Positions 54,481 through 64,000 of a DNA stretch of 64,000 bases are shown here, piece by piece. This DNA is from Spirodela intermedia (Eukaryota > Streptophyta > Magnoliopsida > Alismatales > Araceae): positions 563,001-627,000 of the forward strand of contig LR746267.1 in the NCBI GenBank assembly GCA_902729315.2, in the 5' to 3' direction. The first letter of the stretch is position 1; each line of letters begins with the position of its first letter. Under the pieces are notes generated by a model. That model was not told the DNA's origin, did not search any database, and worked only from the letters and a program-made list of their open reading frames with translations. Made by a program: the position numbers and the translations under genes.

Positions 54481-56953
54481 GAAGGGGGGAAAAAAAATTT
54501 CGACAGAATCTACCAGCGCCCAACGACGGGTGGTTCGTGCCACCTCGACAACCATACTCTTCTCCTCCCCCTTCCCATGTTCTTCGCACGAACCTTCCCC
54601 CCCCCCCCGGGGACTGTCTGGTCTCTTCCCAATTTTCTCTTTTCTTCATTCAATCTGAACCACCATCAATATCCCCCTCCCTCTCTCTCTCTCAAGATAC
54701 AGACTTTTACATGTCATAATCCGAGGGCGGCCGATCCGCATCTGGGTCTCTTCCCAATTTCTTTTTTCTGCATTTAATCTGAACTACCATCAATACCCCC
54801 CCCACTCTCTCTCTCTCAATGTCTCGTCCCAATCAGCGACATAGTCAACGGCGGGGAACCTTTCCAAGATTGATTTGCAAGCAAGCGACGTGATTGCTCT
54901 CCATTAAGACTTCTTCTCATCCAAGTTCACAACTTCCAAGGATCAACATCAAAAGCGTTAACAATTTGTCAGCTTTGACCTGCGAATTGGATATGGACAC
55001 GAACCCAAATCTCCATCTCTTGGGATATTTTCAGCACATTAATCGTCAATAATCCTTCACTTTCTTCATTGAGATGTCAACAAGTGGGTGGGCCCAGCCC
55101 AAGTCGAAGGACTCGACCCTTGCTGACCTATGCCCCCTTCTCTCTCTCTCTCTCTCCCCCCCCCCCCAATGATCCAAGTGATCCTCTTTTCTAATACTAG
55201 CGTTGACCAATTGTTATCCTATGGATCCTAGAGAGAGAATAGAGAGAGAGATTAAGTCGTGTCAGTTGATGCCCTAAGATGGGTCAACTATGAAGGACAC
55301 GTCGTTTAAAATTTTTAACTACATGCCCAAACGTAGGAATAAAAAAAGTCAACGGTGATTAAATTTTGAAATAAAATTAAAGTTATTAACTCCGTCCAAG
55401 AATCCATCGGCTAACTTATAGGAACAAACCTACAAAGCTCTTTCTCTCAGTGATATAAATACCTTTGAGAAGTGCTTCAAATTACAGAAGTCACCCTCAA
55501 AGGTGAGAAATATGTATATACATTATTTTATTGTTTATTGGAGATGTGGGCCCCATATCGCTATAACCGTCAAAGTTGGGGTCCACTGCCATTCGCAATC
55601 TTGTCCTCTTTCGCGAGAACGATATCTATTCAATGTGGGACTACTACTAGCAATGCCGGTGGGCCACTGTTTAGGGCATAAAGTTTATACTGTTAGCAAT
55701 GAAGGGTTTTTTACAAGTGATTAGTTATCATAGGACTAATCCGAAAGACGGGCGAATCAGTCACCACGTCCCAATAACTCATCCTTAAACCGATGACGCG
55801 GATGTGCGAGACGTGAACGCCAATCCCTCTCTCTCTCTCTCTCTTCCCTGAGAGGAGGAGTGGGTAGGTGAAGGAGGAGGGGGTAGGGGCATAGACATAA
55901 TCCGCGTTCACATGGGCAGACAGTGATAGCTAGCGTCTGGCGGCCGACAAATTAACAAAGGAACCAGCGATGGGTCACGTGTTGTTGGGATTCGCTAGAA
56001 GACTTCCCCCCCCCCCTAAAATCCCCCCTCTTTCTCTCTCTACATCTCTCTCGGGGAAGCCACGCTGGTAGTAAGCGCGATTTTGAACGCAAAGGGGACC
56101 CACATCGCGGGTCAACGGGCTTTCTCATCCGCTACATCAATTATTTTCTGAATGTTAAAGAGAATTTTCCGATTCAAGTCGACTGGCTTTGCCTTTTCAG
56201 AATTACAAGGAAGTTACATCGCGGGTCAACGAGCCTTCTTATCCGCCACATCACATCTTTTCTGAATTTTAAAGAGAAATTTCGGATTTAAGTCGGATTT
56301 TTATGAATTTTAAAGAGAAATTTCCGATTAAAAGTTGGCTGATATTTTTTCAGAATTATCAGAAAAGTTGGTTGCTCGGGCTTTTTATAGTTTTGGGCCG
56401 AACCTCCTCCAATCCAAACAGGCCCAAGTATCCTGGCTGGCCCATTATGTGGGTCTACTTTGATTGGCCCAACGGAAAAGCCCAAAAGTCGGATTTGATT
56501 GGCCCAGCCTTGGCAGTGTTAAAAGTCAACCAAAGAGAGAGAAGCTCAGCTTCAACGTAAGAACAGAGGAGCCGGAAGGCTCACTCCGACCATCACAAAT
56601 GGTATAATATCAGCCAAAGTCAACAAGCAAGACGAAGAAAACTATAGAGAGAGAGAGGGTGGGGACCTAGAGAGAGAGAGAGAGAGAGTACAAAGGTTAA
56701 GAAGTTCATACAGGTTCTGCGAAGAGAGAGAGAGAGAGAGAGAGCTAAAGGAATGTTAGATTTACCGGACTCCAAGAGACGACCCGGCGGGCCATCTGTC
56801 AAGCTGTACAAGCTCTTGGCGGAGCTCTCATGGAGGATGAAGGAGCACCAAAATCAAGCTCCTCGGCAAATCAACCCTGCTCGACGAAGAAGAAGACAGC
56901 CAGAATGAAAGATCATACACCTGGAAGAATGGCGCCGACCTCCTCCAGTGGTG
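54481..56953. other. intergenic between epimerase promoter and PAT1 3' end
   Basis: No gene is recognised. It holds a tandem repeat at 56099-56345, several TGGGCC/GGCCCA words (56390-56510), CT/GA tracts and, at the right, the presumed 3' UTR of PAT1. Confidence 0.5.
56099..56345 (+). repeat. about 115-bp tandem duplication plus a partial third copy
   Basis: ACATCGCGGGTCAACG...CATCCGC...TTTCTGAA(T/G)...AAAGAGAA occurs at 56102 and 56217. The tail TGAATTTTAAAGAGAAATTT is repeated once more at 56304. Non-coding. Confidence 0.85.
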
Positions 56954-59900
56954 CTAACCTGGGACGAACTCAGAGCTCAGCGGGTCTCCACCACCACTGC
57001 CGCCGCCACTGCCGCCGCCACTGCCGGCATTGAAGCCGGTCACCGGCATGGTGGACCTGCGGGCAAATTCAAGCAGAAGCAGGTGCTGGTGCTCGTCAGT
57101 ATGGGGGAGGCTGGCCCGGAGGAGCTCCACTGGCATCTCCCTGCCGACAGCTTTCGCCGCCTCTGCATTAGCAGCGGCAGCAGTTGGCGCTTGCAGGAGC
57201 AGAGACTGCACGATGGCATCATACTTGCGCAGGCAGTACTTGGTCAGCAGCGTGAAGAAGGCGTTGAAGGAGGCCTGCCAGAGCGATCTGATCTGCAGGC
57301 TGTACCCGGCAGCGGCCTGTGGGCCTGTAAGCAGGTGCGTTGCCCTCTCAAGGATGGCCTTGATGATGACCGATGCACCATCACCGGCGGAGCTCCCAAT
57401 TGGCCGCAGCGGTGGCTGTTCTGACGAGCAGACGATGGCAGCAAGGCAGGCACTCAGCGCACTCAGATCCATGCTGTTGACGCAGGAGGAGACAGCACGG
57501 GCGAGGGCAGCTGTCGTCTCGGCAGCAGCAGGGTCTGCTGGTAGGCCGCCGAAGAGGATCCTCAGGTGTCGGAAGACTGCCATGCATACCATCCTGGCGA
57601 CGTCACTGCCGGGGAAGAGGAGCTGGAGGTAGCGGGCGATGAGCTTCCGGCCCTTGGGGAGCGAGGCCAGCCGCAGGAACACCAGGTCGTCGTTGGGGCT
57701 GAGGCCAGCAGAGTGGCTGAGAGGGTCAACGAGCTGCAGAGAGGCCCCCAGCCCCTCAAGGAGCACCTGCCGCCGCCGCCGGAGCTGGGTGGTGCCGCTG
57801 CTGCCGCTGCCGTCCTGGTGCTGGCCGGAGTGGAGGAGCCGGTCGATGTCGTCCACATCGAGGAGCAGGCAGAGACCATCTTCAATGGCAATGCGGGCCG
57901 CCAGAAGGGGTTCTTGCTCCAGCGGCTTTGCCACCTTCCGCTCACTGGAGATTGGCGGCGGGTCGGCTTCCAGAAGGGGCCGGGGCCGCCGGATGGAGGA
58001 AAAAGACAATCTCCCGAGGGCATCAACCTGGATAAAAGAGTGAGCCTCGTGACCATTGCGGCTGCGGTGGGGACCGTCGTGGAGGGACGCTGGCCAGAAT
58101 TGGTGCTTCCTCCCCCGCGCCGCCATGGCGGACCTCTTGGCAGTGCAGGCCTGGTGGTAGTAGTCGTCGACGTAGGGGTCACTGTTGTGTCCGGTGGCAT
58201 GCTGGATCCGCAGAATGCCCTCGATCTCCTCTGCTGACATGTACTTCGACCGGAATTGCAGCCGCACTGCCGCATCGCCTTTCTGACTGCCGCCACTGCC
58301 GCCATCACCACCCGATGTGGCAGCCCTTGAGCCCTGCCGCCCCCTCTGAGCTCCTCTTGATCTCGGCTCCCGCTGCTCGGCCATTCCCGCCACCAGCTCC
58401 AGTTTGCTCGCCATACGTGGGGACGATAATGCAGCCACTGGTGGTGGCGGTGGAATGAAGGAACGTGACAGGAAGCCGGGAAGATGAGGAGGCGATGCCA
58501 GTGGCTGGACCGCCCCCAGCATCCATTGCTGGCGGAGCAGATCAACCATGGACGGGTGGTGGATCAGGCTGGGCTGCCGGCCATAGATGGAGAGACCACC
58601 GCCAGGGGTGAACTGAGGCAAGCTGCCGCCATAGGGGAGGCCTCCTCCCAGGTGAAGCTGCGAGCCAGAGAAGGAGGACAATGAGCTCTGAGGGGAGAAG
58701 GGTGGCGGCTGGCTTGCCGGAGCTTGAAGGGGAATAGGGACGCTCGAGTGGCGGAGCAGCGGCGGCGCTCTGGATTGGCTGCCTGGCGGCGGGTATGAGG
58801 TGAAAGACGATGAACTGGGTGGTGCAAGTAGGGGTCCAATAGGGTCGTGCGGTGGCTCCTGTTGGGGGTATGTGGAGGTCCTGTACAGCGGCTTTGGCTC
58901 TGCAACAGGAGTTGACGACAGCTGTGGCTGAGACCACCACCGCTTCTCATCTTGGGGATTCTCTGGGTCAAAGCTTGTCTGATCGAGCCAGTCGGAAAAG
59001 TCAGCGTCCTGCGACCAGTCCGCAGTCAAGGAACCTAAAAGGGCAAATTGAGAGGGACCGGTCAACGATGCTGAAGAAGTTCAGAGAGATTAGGAGCAAA
59101 ATCCCACTGATGAGAATTGCTTAATTTTTTCATAAACTTAGTTATTTCCAAATGTTTCCATAAATAATCCCAAACTCACATCACAATAAATATTATGAAA
59201 TTAAAAAATTGGAAAAACAGAGTTTGATTAGATTTCTCCGAGCTCAAGCAAGGGCTGGAATCTACAACAAAAAATTAAAAAATCTACTTTTTCCAAAGAA
59301 AAAAGAGCGAAAATAAAGATTATTATCTAATCAAACAGGTACGAAATGAAAGATCATTATTCAGCATATTCTTTTCCTGGAGAACAAATAAAGAAAGACT
59401 AAGGAGGGAATACTCACTTTCTCTGGAAAATGATCTCCGATCACCGATAACTCCAGCATTCCTCGGTCCACTAACGTTCTTGTTTAGCTGAGAATAAAAT
59501 ATATGTTTATAAGAATTATGTTAGCAGCACCGTAATTATTTCAACAAAAATTAACCACGGGGCCATGAACAAAAACAAAACACAGAAGCATCAAATAATT
59601 CAATTTTCCTCAACCAGCAATGCTCCAAATATTAATTCGGCCAAATCGTGATCACCAAATCCTGATTTTCATACGTAATAAATGATCCAGAAAATTGGAG
59701 AGGAGAGCTGGAAGAAAAGATGGGACTTTTTTTTTTACTACAATAAGAAAGTTATTTTCCCCAATCCCACTAATGTGGGAAAAAATAGATCTATTTTTAG
59801 GCCACGTTCAAGCAATAGTGCAGACGCCTACCGTATATTAATAGACATTTAATCATATAACCCCACAAATTGCAACTAGGGTACATAAAATTACCCATTG

Positions 59901-62069
59901 ATGAAAATTAGGGGTTTAAAAAAAAATCTAGGCCTTATGGCAGATCCCTAAGAATCAGCCCGAGTAAGCCCAGGAAGTTACACGTAGGTTGATAACTGCA
60001 GGTTGATAACATGCACCAGAATGATGAACAACCATTGGAAAATTACTCATGAAAGGCATTAAAATAAATAAATAAATAAATATATTTGAGAAAAAAATAT
60101 ATTGAATAAGAGACACGGCACGTTGAAAAATTTATGTAGATTAATGGGATCACATGCTGCAGCTTTCCTTTGAAACCTTTCTAACCCAATAAAAAAACCC
60201 AGAGCATACGGAATTCTAAAGGATGAAGTCAACCCAAAAAAAAAAAAAATGAAGGCGAAAGCAATAGCCAGGTCAGAGTATGAGACTTGGTACAAGTAGA
60301 TCACAGAAACATCTATGATGAACATCATTTCTCTAAAAAATCAAGATTCAGTGGCGAAATATCATCTACAGTTGACACCATTTTTCTCAAAATCAAGGTT
60401 TGACCAATGAAATATCTACACATGCGACCAGTCATTTTGCTTCATCCTCTCACCAATTCCCATGAAAGAGAGAAGGCTGACCTTTGAGAATACGCTCGTA
60501 AGATCATCAATGTCGGAGAGAGCCCCCAATCCCTCACCCTGCAAGGAGGAAAGGTAGGAGTTGATATCAAAAAATGATCTCATTTCTTAATAAACTAAGT
60601 CAAAGCAAACTAAGTCAGAAATAGAATAATCTCTTTAAAAAAATAATGAGCAGAGATTTGAGAAAGATGCAGCAAGCTCAGGGTAAACCACTAAGCACAT
60701 GCCCATAAGAATGGATATCTATTAGGTATATTATTCATTGTTGCAAGAATAATGTTATCTAAAACTCGACTGAGGTTGGATGAGAAATTATCCAAGAAAA
60801 TCCTGCCCTTCTTCTCCAACACCTATGGGTGGTGAAATTACCATGCTGAGAACACGTCAGAATGGTCAAATACTTCAGTCATCAAAATAGTCAAACACTC
60901 CACCCAAAATAGATCTCCCTCTCCACTTTTTCACGCAGTCTAAGCAGAAGAACAGGGAAGGACAGCAGCAAAAGGACCCCATACTATCAAGAAAAAGAAG
61001 GGGCGAGGAGGGGGAGATGGCTTAGTCCAGGCAGTATCACCGTCTCACATGAAGTGATCACCAGAAGAGAAGGGTAGAGCGAGTTAAGCAAATTACTCCT
61101 TGGGCATGAACTAGAGGGTACATTTCACTTGAGAGGAAACGAAGAATGCTTGGCAAAAGAACAGAGAAGGTCACCTCTTCTCTGCCCCCCAGAGGGGACA
61201 AGCGGGCGTCCTCGCTGTAGATCCTGAGAAACCCAGCATCTTCGTCCCCATCGCCTTCCAGACCTCCCAATTCGACTTCCTCCACGCCGTCCCTACCAAA
61301 GAAGTCGTATTGCGACGCGTCGAATCGTGTATTATCTTCAAGAACATAAGATCGCAGGTTAGGGCGCCGGTAAATAGGGACACCACGGAGCTGAGATCCC
61401 GGAGACGAGGCGATAACAGAGAAGAAAACCAGGAGATAGAGACCGAAAGAAGATAATCAGAACTCTAATGAACAGGCGGGCATGAAACCGAAGCGAGTTC
61501 GGAAAGCTCCATCACCGGGCATGAGAGAAATCGATGGTAGAATTTCACCGAGCAAGAAGAAAGGAATCATCGCCCTAAACCAACCAGGCCAAGAAACTCG
61601 AAAATAGTTGAAAATTTGACACGAATTTTACAAGATGCCGGTGTGAGGAGCATTGAAGGCTATTCAATCCGATCACTGTGGACCCGAGAATGCTGCAAAG
61701 AAGATATGGTTACATGAGAGGCCTGTTCCTCGCGTCCAGCCTGGATTCCTCCCAGCCCTAATCACTTCACCGACATCACCGCGCATGCGTTTAGGAAACA
61801 ACCGAAAATCAGATCTCCCCGACAAGAAATCGCCCGAACTAACGACAATCAAGAAGACTTCCCCGCCAAGCACCACGGATGAGAGTTGAACACCGTACGC
61901 GAATGGCAAATCCCCCGGGCCGCGAAAACCAGATCAGAGAAGATGCAATCTGCGAACGAAGAAATGGAACCCCAAGATTACCTGAGCGCGTGCTCCCGGG
62001 TTCCTGCAAATCGAAGCCAGAGTAAGGGATTCCCCGAATCCCAATACCCTCCCCGCGGAACCCATCCAT
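56954..62069 (-). CDS. PAT1: PAT1 homologue, mRNA decapping activator
   Basis: PAT1 proteins bridge the LSM1-7 ring and decapping enzyme on deadenylated mRNAs in cytoplasmic P-bodies. Five coding exons with consistent GT/AG borders and phases: 62069-61982, 61335-61175, 60538-60482, 59487-59418, 59034-56954; 818 residues, about the usual plant length. The N-terminus carries FDASQYDFFG at 34-43 and VEEVELGGLE; exon 3 gives GEGLGALSDIDDL. The middle is Pro/Ser-rich and disordered. RSKYMSAEEIEGILRIQHA with DPYVDDYYHQA is the conserved core entry. The helical C-terminus includes IEDGLCLLLDVDDIDRLL and LPKGRKLIARYLQLLFPGSD. A GSGGGSGGG linker precedes the FVPG end. The frame running into the large exon from 59065 is intronic; its acceptor is CCCTTTTAG. 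In Arabidopsis, PAT1 is an MPK4 substrate; nothing here tests that. Confidence 0.96.
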
Positions 62070-62370
62070 AATCTCAAATCCCCCCTTCAAAAACCCCTCC
62101 CCTCGGTCCCCCGCTAAACCTCCAACAGCCCGCAAAAACCGACAAACCCTAAGCAATGATCTACGGAAAATTCTCCGATTTCAGCTCGGGGATCTGGGCA
62201 ACAGGCTATCGGGGTCAATGACAGAGGCGGAAGAGAGACGAACGCCGGCCAGAGGAGGCAGCGGCGTCCCCTGGAGCGGGACAAACAAGGGGAAGAGATG
62301 CTCCCTCCCTCTCCTTCCGCCGCCCTTTCTATGTGCACCGGTGGATCATAATTACAAGCTTCTACCTTTA

Positions 62371-62376
62371 CACGTG
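62371..62376. promoter_or_regulatory. G-box (CACGTG) upstream of PAT1
   Basis: A palindromic CACGTG about 300 bases upstream of the PAT1 start codon, near a CATATAC stretch on the minus strand. It could bind bHLH or bZIP factors. Functional status is unknown. Confidence 0.4.
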
Positions 62377-62399
62377 AAAGCAGCAGCGTATATGGGAAA

Positions 62400-63520
62400 G
62401 AGGAAAAAAAAAATACCAAATTTGGCTCGGGTTCCCTCTCTCTCTCTCTCTGTCTGGCGAATATTCTTCAAGAAATATCCCCATCTGCCGCCACTTTCAT
62501 AGGACTCTCCGTTTTCAGAGGATATTTTTCATGATTTATATATATTTCTTGATTTCTTTAATAATTGAAAGAAACGATTTTTATCTCACCATCATAATTC
62601 ATAAATTACCTCAATAAACGTAATTTTTAAATAATAATTGAAAGTATTAACTTCAGTTGACTTTATATCCTCGTATTAAATTATTTTTATCTACATTTAT
62701 ATTCTCAATCAGATATTTTCTCAATATATATCATTTTTAATTATTAAAATTAACAATTTTTATATCAACATCGTAATTCATAAATTACATCAAATACGTA
62801 AATTGTTATTAACAAGTCAATGCGTTAACCTTGGTTGACTATATTTTCATATTAAATGGTATCTTTATTTGTATTCACATATCGACATTTTCCCCTTAAT
62901 TATATATCTATCTATAATTATTAAAATCAACAAAATTTATCCCACAATCATAATTCATAAATTGTATCAATATACTTAAAATGGTTAATAATTACAATTT
63001 ATTGATATATGGAAAATTCCACGTATATTAACCTGAGTTGACTGTATTTTCATAACATTCCTATGTAGGGACGAATTCAAACTTTTTACATAAATCTGGC
63101 ACATAATATCAACTGGGTCAACATCTTCGAATAATATAATGGATAAAACCGAACTTGCCGATCGCATTTTTCAATATAATATTTCGTAGGACGTGTTTTT
63201 ATGTATATTATTATTTTATCTTGTTAAATAATATTATCATTAGTTTGACTTATTTCACACAGATTCTGATTGCCCATAAGCTCTCTCTCTCTCTCTCTCC
63301 CTAGTTTTGGGCTGGACTTGGTCAGAGATGTCCACATTTGGGCTTAATTTTGAGGCCCACATCGGGGGAAGTTGGGTCCCACGCTAGTAACCCACGCGTG
63401 AATACATAGTACATCTCTACGTGTCCCAATTAGAGTTATATACGAAAAAATAATATAATTTATTTATTATAATTAAATAGAATATTTATAATTTACTATA
63501 TTTAGATGTGATTTCGGTAG
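62400..63520. other. divergent intergenic region between PAT1 and the gene at 63888
   Basis: AT-rich DNA with a tandem repeat at 62591-63060. A CT tract follows at about 63281-63300 and TGGGC words at about 63300-63370. Promoters for both genes probably lie within it. Confidence 0.5.
62591..63060 (+). repeat. about 178-bp AT-rich tandem repeat, 2.6 copies
   Basis: ATC(A/G)TAATTCATAAATT starts at 62591, 62770 and 62947, giving periods of 179 and 177. Each unit also carries a GTTGACT word about 70-85 bases later (62657, 62834 and 63037), and AATTATTAAAAT(T/C)AACAA precedes the later units. Confidence 0.88.
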
Positions 63521-63768
63521 AAAATAACTCAGGAAGGAGAATAAAATATTTACTATATTTGAACGCCCTCGCCCTAGTTCTCTCAGTCAAGCTGGATAGG
63601 GTGCCGTGTCGTCTCCTTGCCATGTGGATGCCCCTTGATGGCCCACGTGTCGAGCTCCATCCGGCCCGTTTTCCCTCCTCCCTCTCCCTCTCCCTCCCTC
63701 TCTCCATCTCCCTCTCCGTCTTCTTTTCTTCATTTCTCTCTCTCCATCTCTCTGCGTGTTTCTCTGCC

Positions 63769-63786
63769 ATGCTGCTGCTGCGTTAG
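63769..63786 (+). other. short upstream reading frame (five codons)
   Basis: ATG CTG CTG CTG CGT TAG lies about 100 bases before the main start at 63888. If inside the leader it could dampen translation. Leu-rich minimal uORFs are not rare in plant leaders. Confidence 0.4.
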
Positions 63787-63887
63787 TAGGGTACCGGGGA
63801 GGGGAATGGGGGAGGGGGCAGAGGAAGAAGGTGGATTCCGGCGAAAGCTTGGACGAGGAACCTCCATCTTCCCTCAGTCGAGGAGAC

Positions 63888-64000
63888 ATGGCCCGGTTGA
63901 GCGTCTCCAGGGTCCTCAGACCGTGCCTCGGCGGTGGCGCCGCCGCCTTCTCCGGCGGCCCAAGCCTGGGATATTCAGCAGAGGAGCCTCTGAAAGTTCG
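63888..64000 (+). CDS. start of an unidentified protein with organelle-targeting-like N-terminus (partial)
   Basis: The first 37 codons read MARLSVSRVLRPCLGGGAAA then FSGGPSLGYSAEEPLKV, and run off the window. The ATG has a strong plant context (GGAGACATGGCC). The N-terminus is rich in Arg, Ser, Leu and Ala without acidic residues until SAEEP, as in mitochondrial presequences, and the SAEEP boundary could be near the processing site. The mature protein lies outside the window, so its identity cannot be given. It is transcribed away from PAT1. Confidence 0.6.
   Translation, partial: MARLSVSRVLRPCLGGGAAAFSGGPSLGYSAEEPLKV

Noticed and set aside
57030-58545. Long frames on both strands inside PAT1 exon 5 (200-327 codons)
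   Set aside because: GC-rich third positions remove stops in the other frames. The PAT1 frame alone carries family motifs.
1-64000. CRISPR arrays, operons, bacterial-type ribosome sites and tRNA genes
   Set aside because: None was seen. Direct repeats here are microsatellites, minisatellites or LTRs, and the gene structure is eukaryotic. The only rRNA-like sequence is the short plastid-derived fragment at 31063.

Overview
This is a nuclear window from a flowering plant, most likely a monocot. The evidence is spliceosomal introns with GT/AG borders, plant-only gene types (a DYW-type PPR editing factor, a Golgi UDP-arabinose 4-epimerase, a PAT1 decay factor), Copia and Gypsy retrotransposon wrecks, many CT/GA microsatellites, and GC-rich third codon positions in most of the real exons. 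Species cannot be fixed from the sequence.

Layout. (1) 1-14 kb is AT-rich and filled by an old Copia element (about 2.88-13.34 kb). A 5.1-kb solo LTR of a second family sits inside its reverse transcriptase gene, and that LTR holds further insertions. (2) 14.4-14.8 kb carries an intact small three-helix membrane protein gene, the first of five related loci in the window. (3) 17.68-23.98 kb is a second decayed Copia with very short LTRs, split by a clean solo LTR with a 5-bp target duplication. (4) 24.9-30.86 kb is a large imperfect inverted duplication whose arms carry broken copies of the C-terminus of the nucleolar GTPase NOG1. One copy is joined to a fragment of the small membrane protein family. 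(5) 30.8-35.8 kb holds two duplicated, disrupted members of that family. One is interrupted by about 108 bp of chloroplast 16S rRNA sequence, the other by a TAG codon. (6) 38.8-42.6 kb is an intronless PPR-DYW gene with a decayed inverted copy upstream. (7) 42.8-46.1 kb is a cluster of LTR pieces plus a fold-back minisatellite. (8) 46.2-46.6 kb is another intact member of the small membrane family on the minus strand. (9) 47.2-49.2 kb is a chromodomain Gypsy pol fragment fused to a scrap of the PPR gene. (10) 50-64 kb is the gene-rich end: UDP-arabinose 4-epimerase (10 coding exons, minus), PAT1 homologue (5 coding exons, minus), and the first codons of a plus-strand gene with a possible organelle-targeting N-terminus. 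The last two diverge across an intergenic region that contains a roughly 178-bp tandem repeat.

The well-supported genes work in separate processes: organelle RNA editing (PPR-DYW), cell-wall sugar nucleotide synthesis in the Golgi (epimerase) and cytoplasmic mRNA decapping (PAT1). Nothing in the sequence shows them acting together. The least explained element is the dispersed family of small three-helix membrane proteins, which I cannot assign to a known family.
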